Assembly (NCBI GenBank): GCA_038213005.1
Contig: JBBQTU010000112.1
Span: forward strand, 1-13,226
Source: JBBQTU01 sp038213005
GTDB lineage: Bacteria > Planctomycetota > Phycisphaerae > Tepidisphaerales > Tepidisphaeraceae
Length of the DNA stretch: 13,226 nt
Reading direction: 5' to 3'
Below the pieces are notes generated by a model, which saw only the letters and a list, made by a program, of their open reading frames with translations, ran no database searches and was not told where the DNA came from. The position numbers and the translations under genes are program-made. Below are positions 6,875-13,226 of the stretch, one piece after another. How positions within the stretch are numbered: position 1 is the first letter of the stretch; every line of letters starts with the position of its first letter.

Positions 6875-8254
6875 ATGATCCACAAAGTTCAACTCACCGT
6901 CGTGGCGTGCCTCTTCGCCGCCGTCCAGGGCTTTGCCCAGGTCGAGCAGGCAGTCGTCCAGCGCATCGGCGAGCAGGTCCAGCCATCGTTGGTTGCGATC
7001 CAATACACCTGGGAAAGCGAATTCGGACGGCGCGAGTTTATCGGCGCCGGCATCGTCGTGTCGGCCGACGGGCTGATCATGGCGCCGATGACGCTGTTCG
7101 ACTATCGCATCCCCGACGACCAGATGAAGCAGTTCAAGCTGCTGGTGCCGACGGCCGACGATGTCGATGAGGTCGACGCGGTATTTCAAGGGCGGGATGA
7201 GCGGGCGAATGTCGCGTTCATCCGGGCAAAGGATAAGCGCCAGTGGAAGCCTGTGAAGTTTGTTGCCACTGACCTGGGCATCGGTCAGCCGGTGGTCTCG
7301 GTCGGGCTGCTGCCCAAGGCGGCCGGGTATCGCAGCTACAGCCAGGTCGGGCAGGTCTCGGCGAAGCTGCGCGGGGAGATCCCACAGATCCTCGTGACCG
7401 GCGGACTGGCGGCCGTGGGTTCGCCGGTCTTCGATATCCAGGGGCAGGCGATTGGCTTTGTACACTATGAAGCCGATCAGCCGATTGCCCTCAACGACGA
7501 GCGTACGCCGCTGGCGGCGGTATCGCGGCCGCCGATCCTGTTTACCCCGGCGTCGGATTTGCTGGCGAGCCTGCAGGATCCGCCGACGGGCAAGCCGCTG
7601 GCTCTGCCTTGGATCGGGATCGTTCACGCAAACGGGCTGCGCAAGGAAGTTGCGGAGTATTTCGGGCTCAAGGATCAGCCGGCAATCGAGATCGCCGATG
7701 TTGTGCCCGGGGCTCCGGCCGACAAGGCGGGGCTCAAGGCAGGCATGATCATCGTCAAGGCCAACGGCAAACCCCTGGAACGCGGTGATGAGCCCCAGGA
7801 ACTGCCGATGATCCTGAATCGCCAGATCCTGCGGATGAAGATCGCCCAGGTGGTGACGCTTTCGGTGCTGACGGGCAAAGGGCAGCCTGAGAAGGAATTC
7901 GCCGTCAAGCTGGAGGAGATGCCCAGCCGGCCCAACCAGGCGCCGCGCTACTATGCCGAGGACCTGGGTTTTGTCGTTCGCCAGAGCGTCTTCATGGACA
8001 CCTATCTGCGACGGCTGGCGGCCGACGCGGGCGGCGTGGTGGTTGCGGCGATCCGCCCGCAGGGGCCGGCTCAGACGGCGAAGCTTGACGGCGGCGATAT
8101 GATCGTCGAGGTCAACGGGCAGGCGGTTAAGAACCTCGAAGAATTCCGCCAGGTCTATGGCGACGCCCGCACTGCCAAGCCGCGCGAGGCTGTCGTGCTC
8201 GTGGTCCTGCGTGAAGGCCGCAACCAGACGATCCGGGTCGAGCCGCCGCAGTAA
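6875..8254 (+). CDS. HtrA-like PDZ protein lacking the catalytic triad (pseudoprotease)
   Basis: A 459-residue exported protein with a signal peptide (about 1-21, cleavage after GFA). Aligning it by eye with the upstream protease shows the same fold order: a trypsin-like domain (about 25-235), PDZ 1 (about 245-345) and PDZ 2 (about 360-456). All three catalytic positions are replaced. His85 of the neighbour aligns with Thr73 (LIMAPMT), Asp115 with Asn112 (RANVAF), and Ser205 with Val181 (AAVGSPVFD for NPGNSGGPLVD). The surrounding structural residues remain, and the frame is intact, so it looks like a maintained inactive paralogue rather than decay. Such proteins may bind substrates or regulate an active partner. 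It starts 28 bases after the protease gene and lacks a strong ribosome binding site, which suggests translation linked to the upstream gene. Confidence 0.9.
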   Translation: MIHKVQLTVVACLFAAVQGFAQVEQAVVQRIGEQVQPSLVAIQYTWESEFGRREFIGAGIVVSADGLIMAPMTLFDYRIPDDQMKQFKLLVPTADDVDEVDAVFQGRDERANVAFIRAKDKRQWKPVKFVATDLGIGQPVVSVGLLPKAAGYRSYSQVGQVSAKLRGEIPQILVTGGLAAVGSPVFDIQGQAIGFVHYEADQPIALNDERTPLAAVSRPPILFTPASDLLASLQDPPTGKPLALPWIGIVHANGLRKEVAEYFGLKDQPAIEIADVVPGAPADKAGLKAGMIIVKANGKPLERGDEPQELPMILNRQILRMKIAQVVTLSVLTGKGQPEKEFAVKLEEMPSRPNQAPRYYAEDLGFVVRQSVFMDTYLRRLAADAGGVVVAAIRPQGPAQTAKLDGGDMIVEVNGQAVKNLEEFRQVYGDARTAKPREAVVLVVLREGRNQTIRVEPPQ

Positions 8255-8523
8255 CCGATGCCGTCTAGGACCGGCGCATCAATCACTGGCAGGAATGACG
8301 CGATGATCTCTTCTTACTCCTCCCCCTTGAGGGAACTGATGCGGCCTTCACCAGAAACGGGCGCGTTCGCGGAAGTAGTAGTGCGAGGCGTCCCCGCCCG
8401 CACAGGACCATCCCACGCATCCCTGCAGCTCACGGCCAGTGCGCCGGCTGCACCCGTTCCTGGCGGAATCCATATGAGAGGGGGTTGGCCTCTCTGAGCC
8501 CGACGGTTGTTGATGTAACGGTC
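8255..8523. other. Convergent intergenic spacer, no supportable gene
   Basis: This spacer separates the plus-strand HtrA-like pair from the minus-strand M50 protease gene. Short frames on both strands have no ribosome binding site or family features. CCTCCCCCTTGAGGG at 8319-8333 resembles a damaged version of the palindrome at 13205-13224. A 6-bp hairpin, GAGAGG (8476-8481) and CCTCTC (8489-8494), could mark transcript ends, but neither side has a T-run. Confidence 0.45.
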
Positions 8524-9552
8524 CTAGCGAACATCTTCCATCTCGCGGGCACGCTGGTGTTCGGTGGCGACGCGGAGCACGCGGCGATCCCACCATGTGA
8601 GCGAGTGCATGCCGTGCAGTGACACCTTTTCGAGGATGCGGTCCACCTTGGTCTGCTCGGCTTCTTCCTGACCGATGCGCTGGCGTGCGCGCCAGAGCCC
8701 CCAGCGGCCGGGGCGGCGATGGTGTGTGCGGCCGGTCTGGAACGTCGGTTCAGGCCCGAACCCTTCTGCGGCGGCGACACGGAGCATCGCGAGGCGCTGG
8801 GCGCAGTTGATCAGCAGGCAGATGGCAAGGGTCACCATGAACAGGTTCAGCCCGTTAGCAAACCCGTAAACAATCAGCCCGACACTGCCGACCATGCCCA
8901 CCCAGCAACTGATCACCGAAGAACGGTGGTAGCCGATCATCGGCCAGAGAATGGCCTGTAGCATCTGCCCGCCATCCATCGGGTAGATCGGCAGCAGGTT
9001 AAACAGCAGCAGCATCATGTTGACGCTGTAGATCCAGTGCAGATAGAAAGCGATCTCGTGCCAGGTGCCGACGCTCAGCGGCTCGAAGAGATACAGGTGG
9101 AGCCCCGAGACCGCCGCCGGCGATATCAGGCGCAAGCCAAGCAGTGCGGCAGCGCAGAGCAGCAGGTTGACCAGCGGACCGGCGGCAACCGTGATGAAGG
9201 TCGGCAGCGGCCGCTCGGGGGGCGAAGCATAGGCCAGGCCGCCCAAGGGCCAGAGGAGAATATCGTTGGCCGACCCGCCGACCGACCGGGCCGCGAAACA
9301 GTGTCCGAACTCGTGCAGCAAGACGCTGGCGAACAGGATGGTCATGCTGGTAGCGCCGTTGGCGAGACTGCCACGAGCGCTGAACATGTCGGACAGGAGA
9401 ACCACTGCAATCAGCACCAGGAGGCTGGCATGGGCGCGCACCTCGATCCTGAAAACCTCAAACAGCCGTACCGAACCGGTGAGCAGCCACATCAACGGGT
9501 TAGGCCTCGTGGATGGGCGGTCGCGATAATAGGGTCTGTCTTCCCAGGCCAT
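8524..9552 (-). CDS. M50 family (site-2 type) intramembrane metalloprotease
   Basis: A 342-residue polytopic membrane protease. Residues are numbered from the ATG at 9552. The zinc site is HEFGH at 80-84 in a transmembrane segment, and the third ligand is Asp193 in NLLPIYPMDGG (185-195), the standard S2P signature. Hydrophobic segments lie at about 42-55, 69-91, 118-143, 173-191, 212-231 and 234-256. No PDZ or CBS domain is seen. The tail (about 262-342) is basic and ends in a VDRILEKVS..GMHSLTWWDRR motif, a module I associate with rhomboid and M50 proteins. Such enzymes cut membrane-embedded proteins, often after a first cut outside the membrane. An upstream GTG at 9579 with ATG next to it is an alternative start adding nine residues; neither has a clear ribosome binding site. 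It may be cotranscribed with the Nudix gene. Confidence 0.9.
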   Translation of the reverse strand: MAWEDRPYYRDRPSTRPNPLMWLLTGSVRLFEVFRIEVRAHASLLVLIAVVLLSDMFSARGSLANGATSMTILFASVLLHEFGHCFAARSVGGSANDILLWPLGGLAYASPPERPLPTFITVAAGPLVNLLLCAAALLGLRLISPAAVSGLHLYLFEPLSVGTWHEIAFYLHWIYSVNMMLLLFNLLPIYPMDGGQMLQAILWPMIGYHRSSVISCWVGMVGSVGLIVYGFANGLNLFMVTLAICLLINCAQRLAMLRVAAAEGFGPEPTFQTGRTHHRRPGRWGLWRARQRIGQEEAEQTKVDRILEKVSLHGMHSLTWWDRRVLRVATEHQRAREMEDVR

Positions 9553-9651
9553 GATCGTCCAGTTAGAAAACTCCATCACTGCCGGAGGGGCATCAACAAC
9601 TGCCCTCCCCCGCCGCTGCCGGCCGCGGGCATCCGCGAACCGTGTCAGAAA

Positions 9652-10230
9652 CTACATCCGCTCGCGATCCCGTTGCCGTGTCACAAATGCGCTTCCCGCG
9701 GGCTGACTGGCGAAGAACCGTTCGTACATCAGCAGCGCGGCGATCGTCTTGCCATCTTCGATCTCGCCCTGATGGATCATCTCGACAGCCTCGCCCAGCG
9801 TGGCGGTCAGTACCTCGATGTCCTCGTCAGGCTCCAAGTCCTGCGTCTGTTTCTGCAAATCATAGGCGAGAAAGACGTGCATCTTCTCTGTGAGAATCCC
9901 AGGCGAACTGTAGAACGAGCGCATGGGCTTGATGCGCTTGGCAAGGTAGCCGGTCTCCTCGAGCAGCTCGCGTCCGGCACAGTTGATGGCGTCTTCGCCC
10001 TTCTCCAGGGTGCCGGCCGGCAACTCGACGAGCGTCTGCCCGACCGCGTAGCGCCGATTGCGAATGAGCACGACCGTCTGGGGATCCAGCAGTGGCAGGA
10101 TCACCACCGCGCCGGGATGCACGCAGACTTCCTTGGCCAGGCGATGTCCGTCCTTGAGCAGATGATGCACCTCCAGGCGGATTCTGCGGCCGTCGTAGAG
10201 AACTTGCTTTTCGATCAGCTCGAGGTCCAT
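9652..10230 (-). CDS. Nudix hydrolase, ADP-ribose pyrophosphatase type
   Basis: A 192-residue Nudix enzyme, expected to hydrolyse ADP-ribose or a related nucleoside diphosphate sugar to AMP plus a sugar phosphate. The Nudix box is complete: Gly73-x5-Glu79-x7-Arg87-Glu88-Leu89-Leu90-Glu91-Glu92-Thr93-Gly94-Tyr95. Fourteen residues on, SSPGILTE (108-115) has the Pro typical of ADP-ribose pyrophosphatases, and the N-terminal part (1-45) fits the dimerisation strand region of the NudF type. The start has GGAG 4 bases upstream. The gene begins 25 bases after the aldo/keto reductase stop codon, so the two are probably in one operon. The last dozen residues are Arg-rich and may be disordered. Confidence 0.92.
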   Translation of the reverse strand: MDLELIEKQVLYDGRRIRLEVHHLLKDGHRLAKEVCVHPGAVVILPLLDPQTVVLIRNRRYAVGQTLVELPAGTLEKGEDAINCAGRELLEETGYLAKRIKPMRSFYSSPGILTEKMHVFLAYDLQKQTQDLEPDEDIEVLTATLGEAVEMIHQGEIEDGKTIAALLMYERFFASQPAGSAFVTRQRDRERM

Positions 10231-10255
10231 AGAGCTCCTGCGTTGGTCGTCCCGC

Positions 10256-11293
10256 TCACCCCTTCAGAATCGCCTCAATCTGCTTCAGCTCATCCTCTGT
10301 GAACGTCGCCTTGTTCAGCGCCGCCACGTTTTCGCGGATCTGCTCCGGCCGGCTCGCGCCGATCAGCGCCGTGGTCACCGTCGGCAACCGCAGCGTCCAC
10401 ACCAGCGCCATCTGCGCCAAAGTCTGACCCCGCAGTTGCGCCAAGTCGTTAAGCTTGCGAATCTTCGCCAGCTTGTCTTCGGTGACGTCCTTGGCACGCA
10501 GGAATCCGCCCGTGGACGTCGCACGGGAATCCGCGGGAATGCCCTTGAGATACTTACCCGTCAGCAGCCCCTGAGCCAGCGGGCAGAACGCGATCACGCC
10601 CATCCCGAAACGCGCCGTCACTGGAAGCAGATCCGGCTCAATCCAGCGACCCAGCATGTTGTAAGACGGCTGGTGGATGATCGGCTTGGCGAACCCTTCG
10701 CGTTCGCAAACGCGGATGGCATCCGCCGTCATCGCCCCGCCATAGCTGCTGATCCCGGCATAGATCGCCTTGCCGCTCCGCACGGCCTGGTCCAGCGCCC
10801 CCAGCGTCTCCTCCAGCGGCGTATTGGGATCAGGACGATGGCTGTAGTAGATGTCTACATAGTCCAGCTTCATTCGCTTCAGCGACGCATCCAGGCTCGC
10901 CAGCAGGTACTTCCGCGAGCCCCACTCGCCGTAAGGCCCCGCCCACATGCGATACCCGGCCTTGGTCGAGATGATCAGCTCATCGCGATAGCCGGCCATA
11001 TCCTCCTTCAGAATCCGCCCCACCCGCTCCTCCGCACTCCCGGCCGGCGGGCCGTAGTTGTTGGCCAGGTCAAAGTGCGTGATCCCCAGGTCAAACGCCG
11101 TGAACAGCATCTGCTGACAGTTGGCGTGAAAGCCGGCCTCATCCCCGTGGTGGCCGGCATCGGTGCCGATTCCGCCAAAATTATGCCAGCACCCCAGACT
11201 GAGTGCCGGCAGCATCAGTCCCGATCGCCCGCAGCGGCGAAACCAGTTTTGCGGGACCGCATCATAACGATTCTCAGCAGCCTGATAACTCAT
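10256..11293 (-). CDS. yghZ: Aldo/keto reductase, YghZ (L-glyceraldehyde 3-phosphate reductase) type
   Basis: A 345-residue cytosolic NADPH-dependent reductase very like E. coli YghZ (346 residues), which reduces L-glyceraldehyde 3-phosphate and some other aldehydes. The catalytic tetrad is present: Asp75 in ITHFDLANNYGPP, Tyr80, Lys111 in STKAGYRMW and His152 in YYSHRPD. Long stretches match the family, for example DELIISTKAG, SRKYLLASLD and IAFCPLAQGLLTGKYL. An insert relative to YghZ at about 41-55 (GIGTDAGHHGDEAGF) is notable and His-rich. AGGGAAG lies about 6 bases before the ATG. A TATACT hexamer on the minus strand (11325 to 11320) could be the -10 of its promoter, but I see no matching -35. 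It appears to be the first gene of the AKR-Nudix(-M50) set. Confidence 0.93.
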   Translation of the reverse strand: MSYQAAENRYDAVPQNWFRRCGRSGLMLPALSLGCWHNFGGIGTDAGHHGDEAGFHANCQQMLFTAFDLGITHFDLANNYGPPAGSAEERVGRILKEDMAGYRDELIISTKAGYRMWAGPYGEWGSRKYLLASLDASLKRMKLDYVDIYYSHRPDPNTPLEETLGALDQAVRSGKAIYAGISSYGGAMTADAIRVCEREGFAKPIIHQPSYNMLGRWIEPDLLPVTARFGMGVIAFCPLAQGLLTGKYLKGIPADSRATSTGGFLRAKDVTEDKLAKIRKLNDLAQLRGQTLAQMALVWTLRLPTVTTALIGASRPEQIRENVAALNKATFTEDELKQIEAILKG

Positions 11294-11439
11294 GAGTCTT
11301 CCCTGTAAGTGTCACAACGAGTATACACGCTCCGCGCCCGTAATTCGCCACAACCGCTTCCGTAACTTCGCTCGTCACAACAACCTGGCCACCCCTGTCC
11401 GGTCATGGATCCCGGCGTTTCCTGCCCCCCCCCGAGACC

Positions 11440-11467
11440 TTGACAGAACGGCTCGCATCGCTAGAGT
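11440..11467 (+). promoter_or_regulatory. Sigma70-type promoter for tRNA-Ala
   Basis: A perfect TTGACA (11440-11445) is followed after 16 bases by TAGAGT (11462-11467, four of six consensus bases). Initiation would fall near 11474, leaving a leader of about 27 bases before the tRNA. A run of nine C residues (11425-11433) sits just upstream of the -35. This is the best promoter match in the window. Confidence 0.65.
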
Positions 11468-11500
11468 TTCCAGACCTGACCGCGAAGGACGTTCGCAGAC

Positions 11501-11571
11501 GGGGCCGTAGTGAAATGGGATCACACCACCATGGCATGGTGGGATTCCGGGTTCGAATCCCGGCGGCTCCA
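11501..11571 (+). tRNA. tRNA-Ala (anticodon GGC)
   Basis: The cloverleaf folds completely. The acceptor stem GGGGCCG pairs with CGGCTCC and includes G3:U70, the identity element of alanine tRNAs. The D arm is GTGA/TCAC with a 7-base loop containing GGG. The anticodon stem CCACC/GGTGG holds the loop ATGGCAT, giving anticodon GGC (11533-11535), which reads GCC and GCU. The variable loop has 4 bases, and the T arm is CCGGG/CCCGG with loop TTCGAAT. The discriminator is A at 11571. CCA is not encoded and must be added by a nucleotidyltransferase. The length of 71 bases is slightly short because of the small D and variable loops. Confidence 0.97.
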
Positions 11572-11591
11572 CTTTCCCTCCTTTGCACGCA

Positions 11592-13226
11592 ATGATCCCA
11601 CTGCCGATTGACGGCCATCTTCCCTTGATCCTGCAGGCGCTGCGCGAGCATCGCTCGGCCGTCGTGGTCGCCGCGCCCGGTGCCGGCAAGACCACCCGCG
11701 TGCCCCCCGCCATCCTGACCTCCGGCCTGCTCACTGCCGCGGCCCCGGACCTGGTCGTCCTGCAGCCGCGACGCATCGCCGCCCGCGCTTCCGCCGCACG
11801 CATCGCGTTTGAGAATGGCTGGCAGGTTGGCCGTGAGGTCGGCTACCACATCCGTGGCGAACGTACGATCGGTCCTGATACCCATCTGCAGGTTCTCACC
11901 GAAGGCGTACTCACCCGCCGCCTGGTGCATGACCCCTTCCTTGAGCGGGTTGGGTGCATCGTGCTGGACGAGTTCCACGAACGCCACATCGACAGCGACC
12001 TGGCGATCGCGATGCTCAAAGAGGTGCGAGCCACCGTCCGCGAGGACCTGGGCATCGTGGTGATGTCGGCCACGATCGCGGCCGAGCCGGTCTCGCGATT
12101 CCTGGGCGACTGCCCGATCATCGACGTGCCCGGGCGGATGTTCCCCGTCGACTTGCGTTTCGCCCCCCCGCCGCCACCGCCCAGCCGAATGACCTTGCCG
12201 CAGCACATCACAGCGCAACTGGGGGCGATCCTCGCCGAAACGCCCGACGCTGCCGATGACCCCGTCGGCGACGTCCTGATCTTCCTCCCCGGCATGGAAG
12301 AGATCCGCCGCACCGAGAGGGAACTCGAGGGGCTGGCGAATCGCTACGAACTCAACGTCCTGCCGCTGCACGGCAGTCTATCCTCAGACCAGCAGGCGGC
12401 CGTCCTGCAACCATCCACGCGTCGCAAGGTGATTCTGGCGACCAACATCGCCGAGACCAGCCTGACTATCGACGGAGTCCGTACCGTCATCGACGCCGGC
12501 GAAGTCCGCTTCCCCGCCTACGATGCCCACCGCGGAATGGACCGCCTGGAACTCAAACGCATCAGCCGGGCATCCGCCACACAGAGGATGGGGCGTGCTG
12601 GCCGCACCGCGCCGGGCACTTGCATCCGACTTTGGTCCCCCGCCGTCGACAAGAACCTTGAAGATTTTGAGCGTCCCGAAATCGAGCGGGTGGACCTGTG
12701 CTCGGCCGTGCTGTCCCTGCACGAGTTTGGCAAGAGCGATCCGCGGGCGTTCGAATGGTTTGAGGCACCCCCCGAACCCGCCATGGACGCCGCCGAGCGT
12801 GTCCTGGTCATGCTGGGCGCGCTGTCGGGCGGCAAGGTGACGGAACTGGGTCGTCGAATGCTCCGCCTGCCCGTTCACCCAAGGCTCGCGCGGATGCTGC
12901 TGGCGGCGATCGCCGGTGGGCTGCACCGCGACGCCTGCGCTCTGGCTGTCCTGCTGAGCGAAAAGGACATCCTGCTCGCCGAGCAGTTCGTCCCCGGCCG
13001 AGCCATCACCGCCCGCACCCGAGGGCGCAGCGACCTGCTCCTGCGCCTGGACCTGCTCGCCGACGCCGAGCGATCTCACTTTGCCCAGCACCTCCGCGAC
13101 ATCGGCATCGACCCGAGCGCCGCCCGGCACGTTGCCCGCCTTCGCGACGACCTGCTGCGCCAGGTCCAGCACGCCTCCAGACCCTCGCGAAGTGAAAGTC
13201 TATCCCCTCCCCCTTGGGGGAGGGTT
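11592..13226 (+). CDS. hrpB: ATP-dependent helicase HrpB, 3' end outside window
   Basis: At least 545 residues are seen without a stop; HrpB proteins usually exceed 800, so the gene runs off the right edge. This DExH-box helicase family acts on nucleic acids in the cytosol; its exact role in most bacteria is unsettled. Motifs in order are Walker A APGAGKTT (28-35), QPRRIAARA (58-66), TEGVL (103-107), DEFH (126-129), SAT (159-161), FLPGMEEI (231-238), ATNIAETSLTIDGV (283-296) and QRMGRAGR (331-338). The helicase-associated domain follows (about 370-525). The final residues (SLSPPPWGRV) come from a palindromic repeat and not from a family feature. The ATG at 11592 fits the family N-terminus (LP..G.LP.IL.AL) but has no ribosome binding site, and only 20 bases separate it from the upstream tRNA. 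Readthrough from the tRNA promoter is plausible. Confidence 0.92.
   Translation, partial: MIPLPIDGHLPLILQALREHRSAVVVAAPGAGKTTRVPPAILTSGLLTAAAPDLVVLQPRRIAARASAARIAFENGWQVGREVGYHIRGERTIGPDTHLQVLTEGVLTRRLVHDPFLERVGCIVLDEFHERHIDSDLAIAMLKEVRATVREDLGIVVMSATIAAEPVSRFLGDCPIIDVPGRMFPVDLRFAPPPPPPSRMTLPQHITAQLGAILAETPDAADDPVGDVLIFLPGMEEIRRTERELEGLANRYELNVLPLHGSLSSDQQAAVLQPSTRRKVILATNIAETSLTIDGVRTVIDAGEVRFPAYDAHRGMDRLELKRISRASATQRMGRAGRTAPGTCIRLWSPAVDKNLEDFERPEIERVDLCSAVLSLHEFGKSDPRAFEWFEAPPEPAMDAAERVLVMLGALSGGKVTELGRRMLRLPVHPRLARMLLAAIAGGLHRDACALAVLLSEKDILLAEQFVPGRAITARTRGRSDLLLRLDLLADAERSHFAQHLRDIGIDPSAARHVARLRDDLLRQVQHASRPSRSESLSPPPWGRV
13205..13224. repeat. GC-rich palindrome inside the hrpB reading frame
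   Basis: CCCTCCCCC (13205-13213) and GGGGGAGGG (13216-13224) are perfect 9-bp inverted arms around TT. It is read in frame within hrpB as a Ser/Pro/Gly-rich stretch. A damaged relative may be present at 8319-8333 in the convergent spacer. From memory, palindromes of this type are dispersed in many planctomycete genomes, but copy number cannot be judged here. The repeat may continue past the window edge. Confidence 0.6.

Noticed and set aside
8258..8596. Short frames on both strands in the convergent spacer
   Set aside because: No ribosome binding site, no family features, and the minus-strand one overlaps the end of the M50 gene.
9037..10302. Long plus-strand open frame (421 codons) opposite the M50 and Nudix genes
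   Set aside because: It is antisense to two genes with complete catalytic motifs, its translation is Gln/Arg/Gly-rich with no domain, and long antisense frames are expected in high-GC DNA.
11403..13172. Two long minus-strand open frames opposite hrpB and the tRNA
   Set aside because: hrpB carries all helicase motifs and the tRNA folds perfectly on the plus strand; the minus-strand translations look like antisense products without recognisable features.

Overview
The window is high-GC bacterial chromosome. The gene families and intergenic style suggest a member of the Planctomycetota, possibly the Phycisphaerae. The clues are a short Hc1-type histone H1-like protein, PDZ proteases of the HtrA family, an M50 protease with a C-terminal cytosolic tail, and GC-rich palindromic repeats between genes. 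The placement is an inference from gene families; no rRNA or other taxonomic marker is present.

Left part (1-2373) is an accessory-looking zone. It holds two direct copies of an 81-bp palindromic repeat (303-383 and 460-540), each with a GTAG next to its main hairpin as in REP elements. It also holds a minus-strand orphan lipoprotein gene (564-1121) of clearly lower GC, and the C-terminal remnant of a REP-associated (IS200/Y1-like) transposase (about 1256-1564, minus). About 800 bases follow with no recognisable gene but several small hairpins and a heptamer repeat.

The central plus-strand block (2374-8254) is a likely set of one or more operons. It contains galU (UTP-glucose-1-phosphate uridylyltransferase), an overlapping Gfo/Idh/MocA oxidoreductase, a 69-residue Hc1-like protein, a FabZ-like hot-dog dehydratase, an active-looking HtrA-type lipoprotein protease with two PDZ domains, and a second HtrA-like PDZ protein whose three catalytic positions are all replaced. 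The block mixes nucleotide-sugar, lipid and envelope quality-control functions.

The minus-strand block (11293 down to 8524) reads aldo/keto reductase (YghZ type), Nudix hydrolase (ADP-ribose pyrophosphatase type) and an M50 site-2-type intramembrane protease. It converges on the HtrA pair across a 269-bp spacer.

The right end (11440-13226) has a consensus-like sigma70 promoter, a tRNA-Ala(GGC) with the diagnostic G3:U70 pair, and, 20 bases later, an hrpB helicase gene that runs off the window. The last bases of the window, still in the open hrpB frame, form a perfect 9-bp GC-rich palindrome that looks like a dispersed repeat inserted in a linker of the protein.

Nothing here is a clear new defence or mobile system. 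The observations most worth following are the REP-like repeats beside a transposase remnant, the protease/pseudoprotease pair facing an S2P gene, the tail-less Hc1-like protein, and the palindrome inside hrpB.
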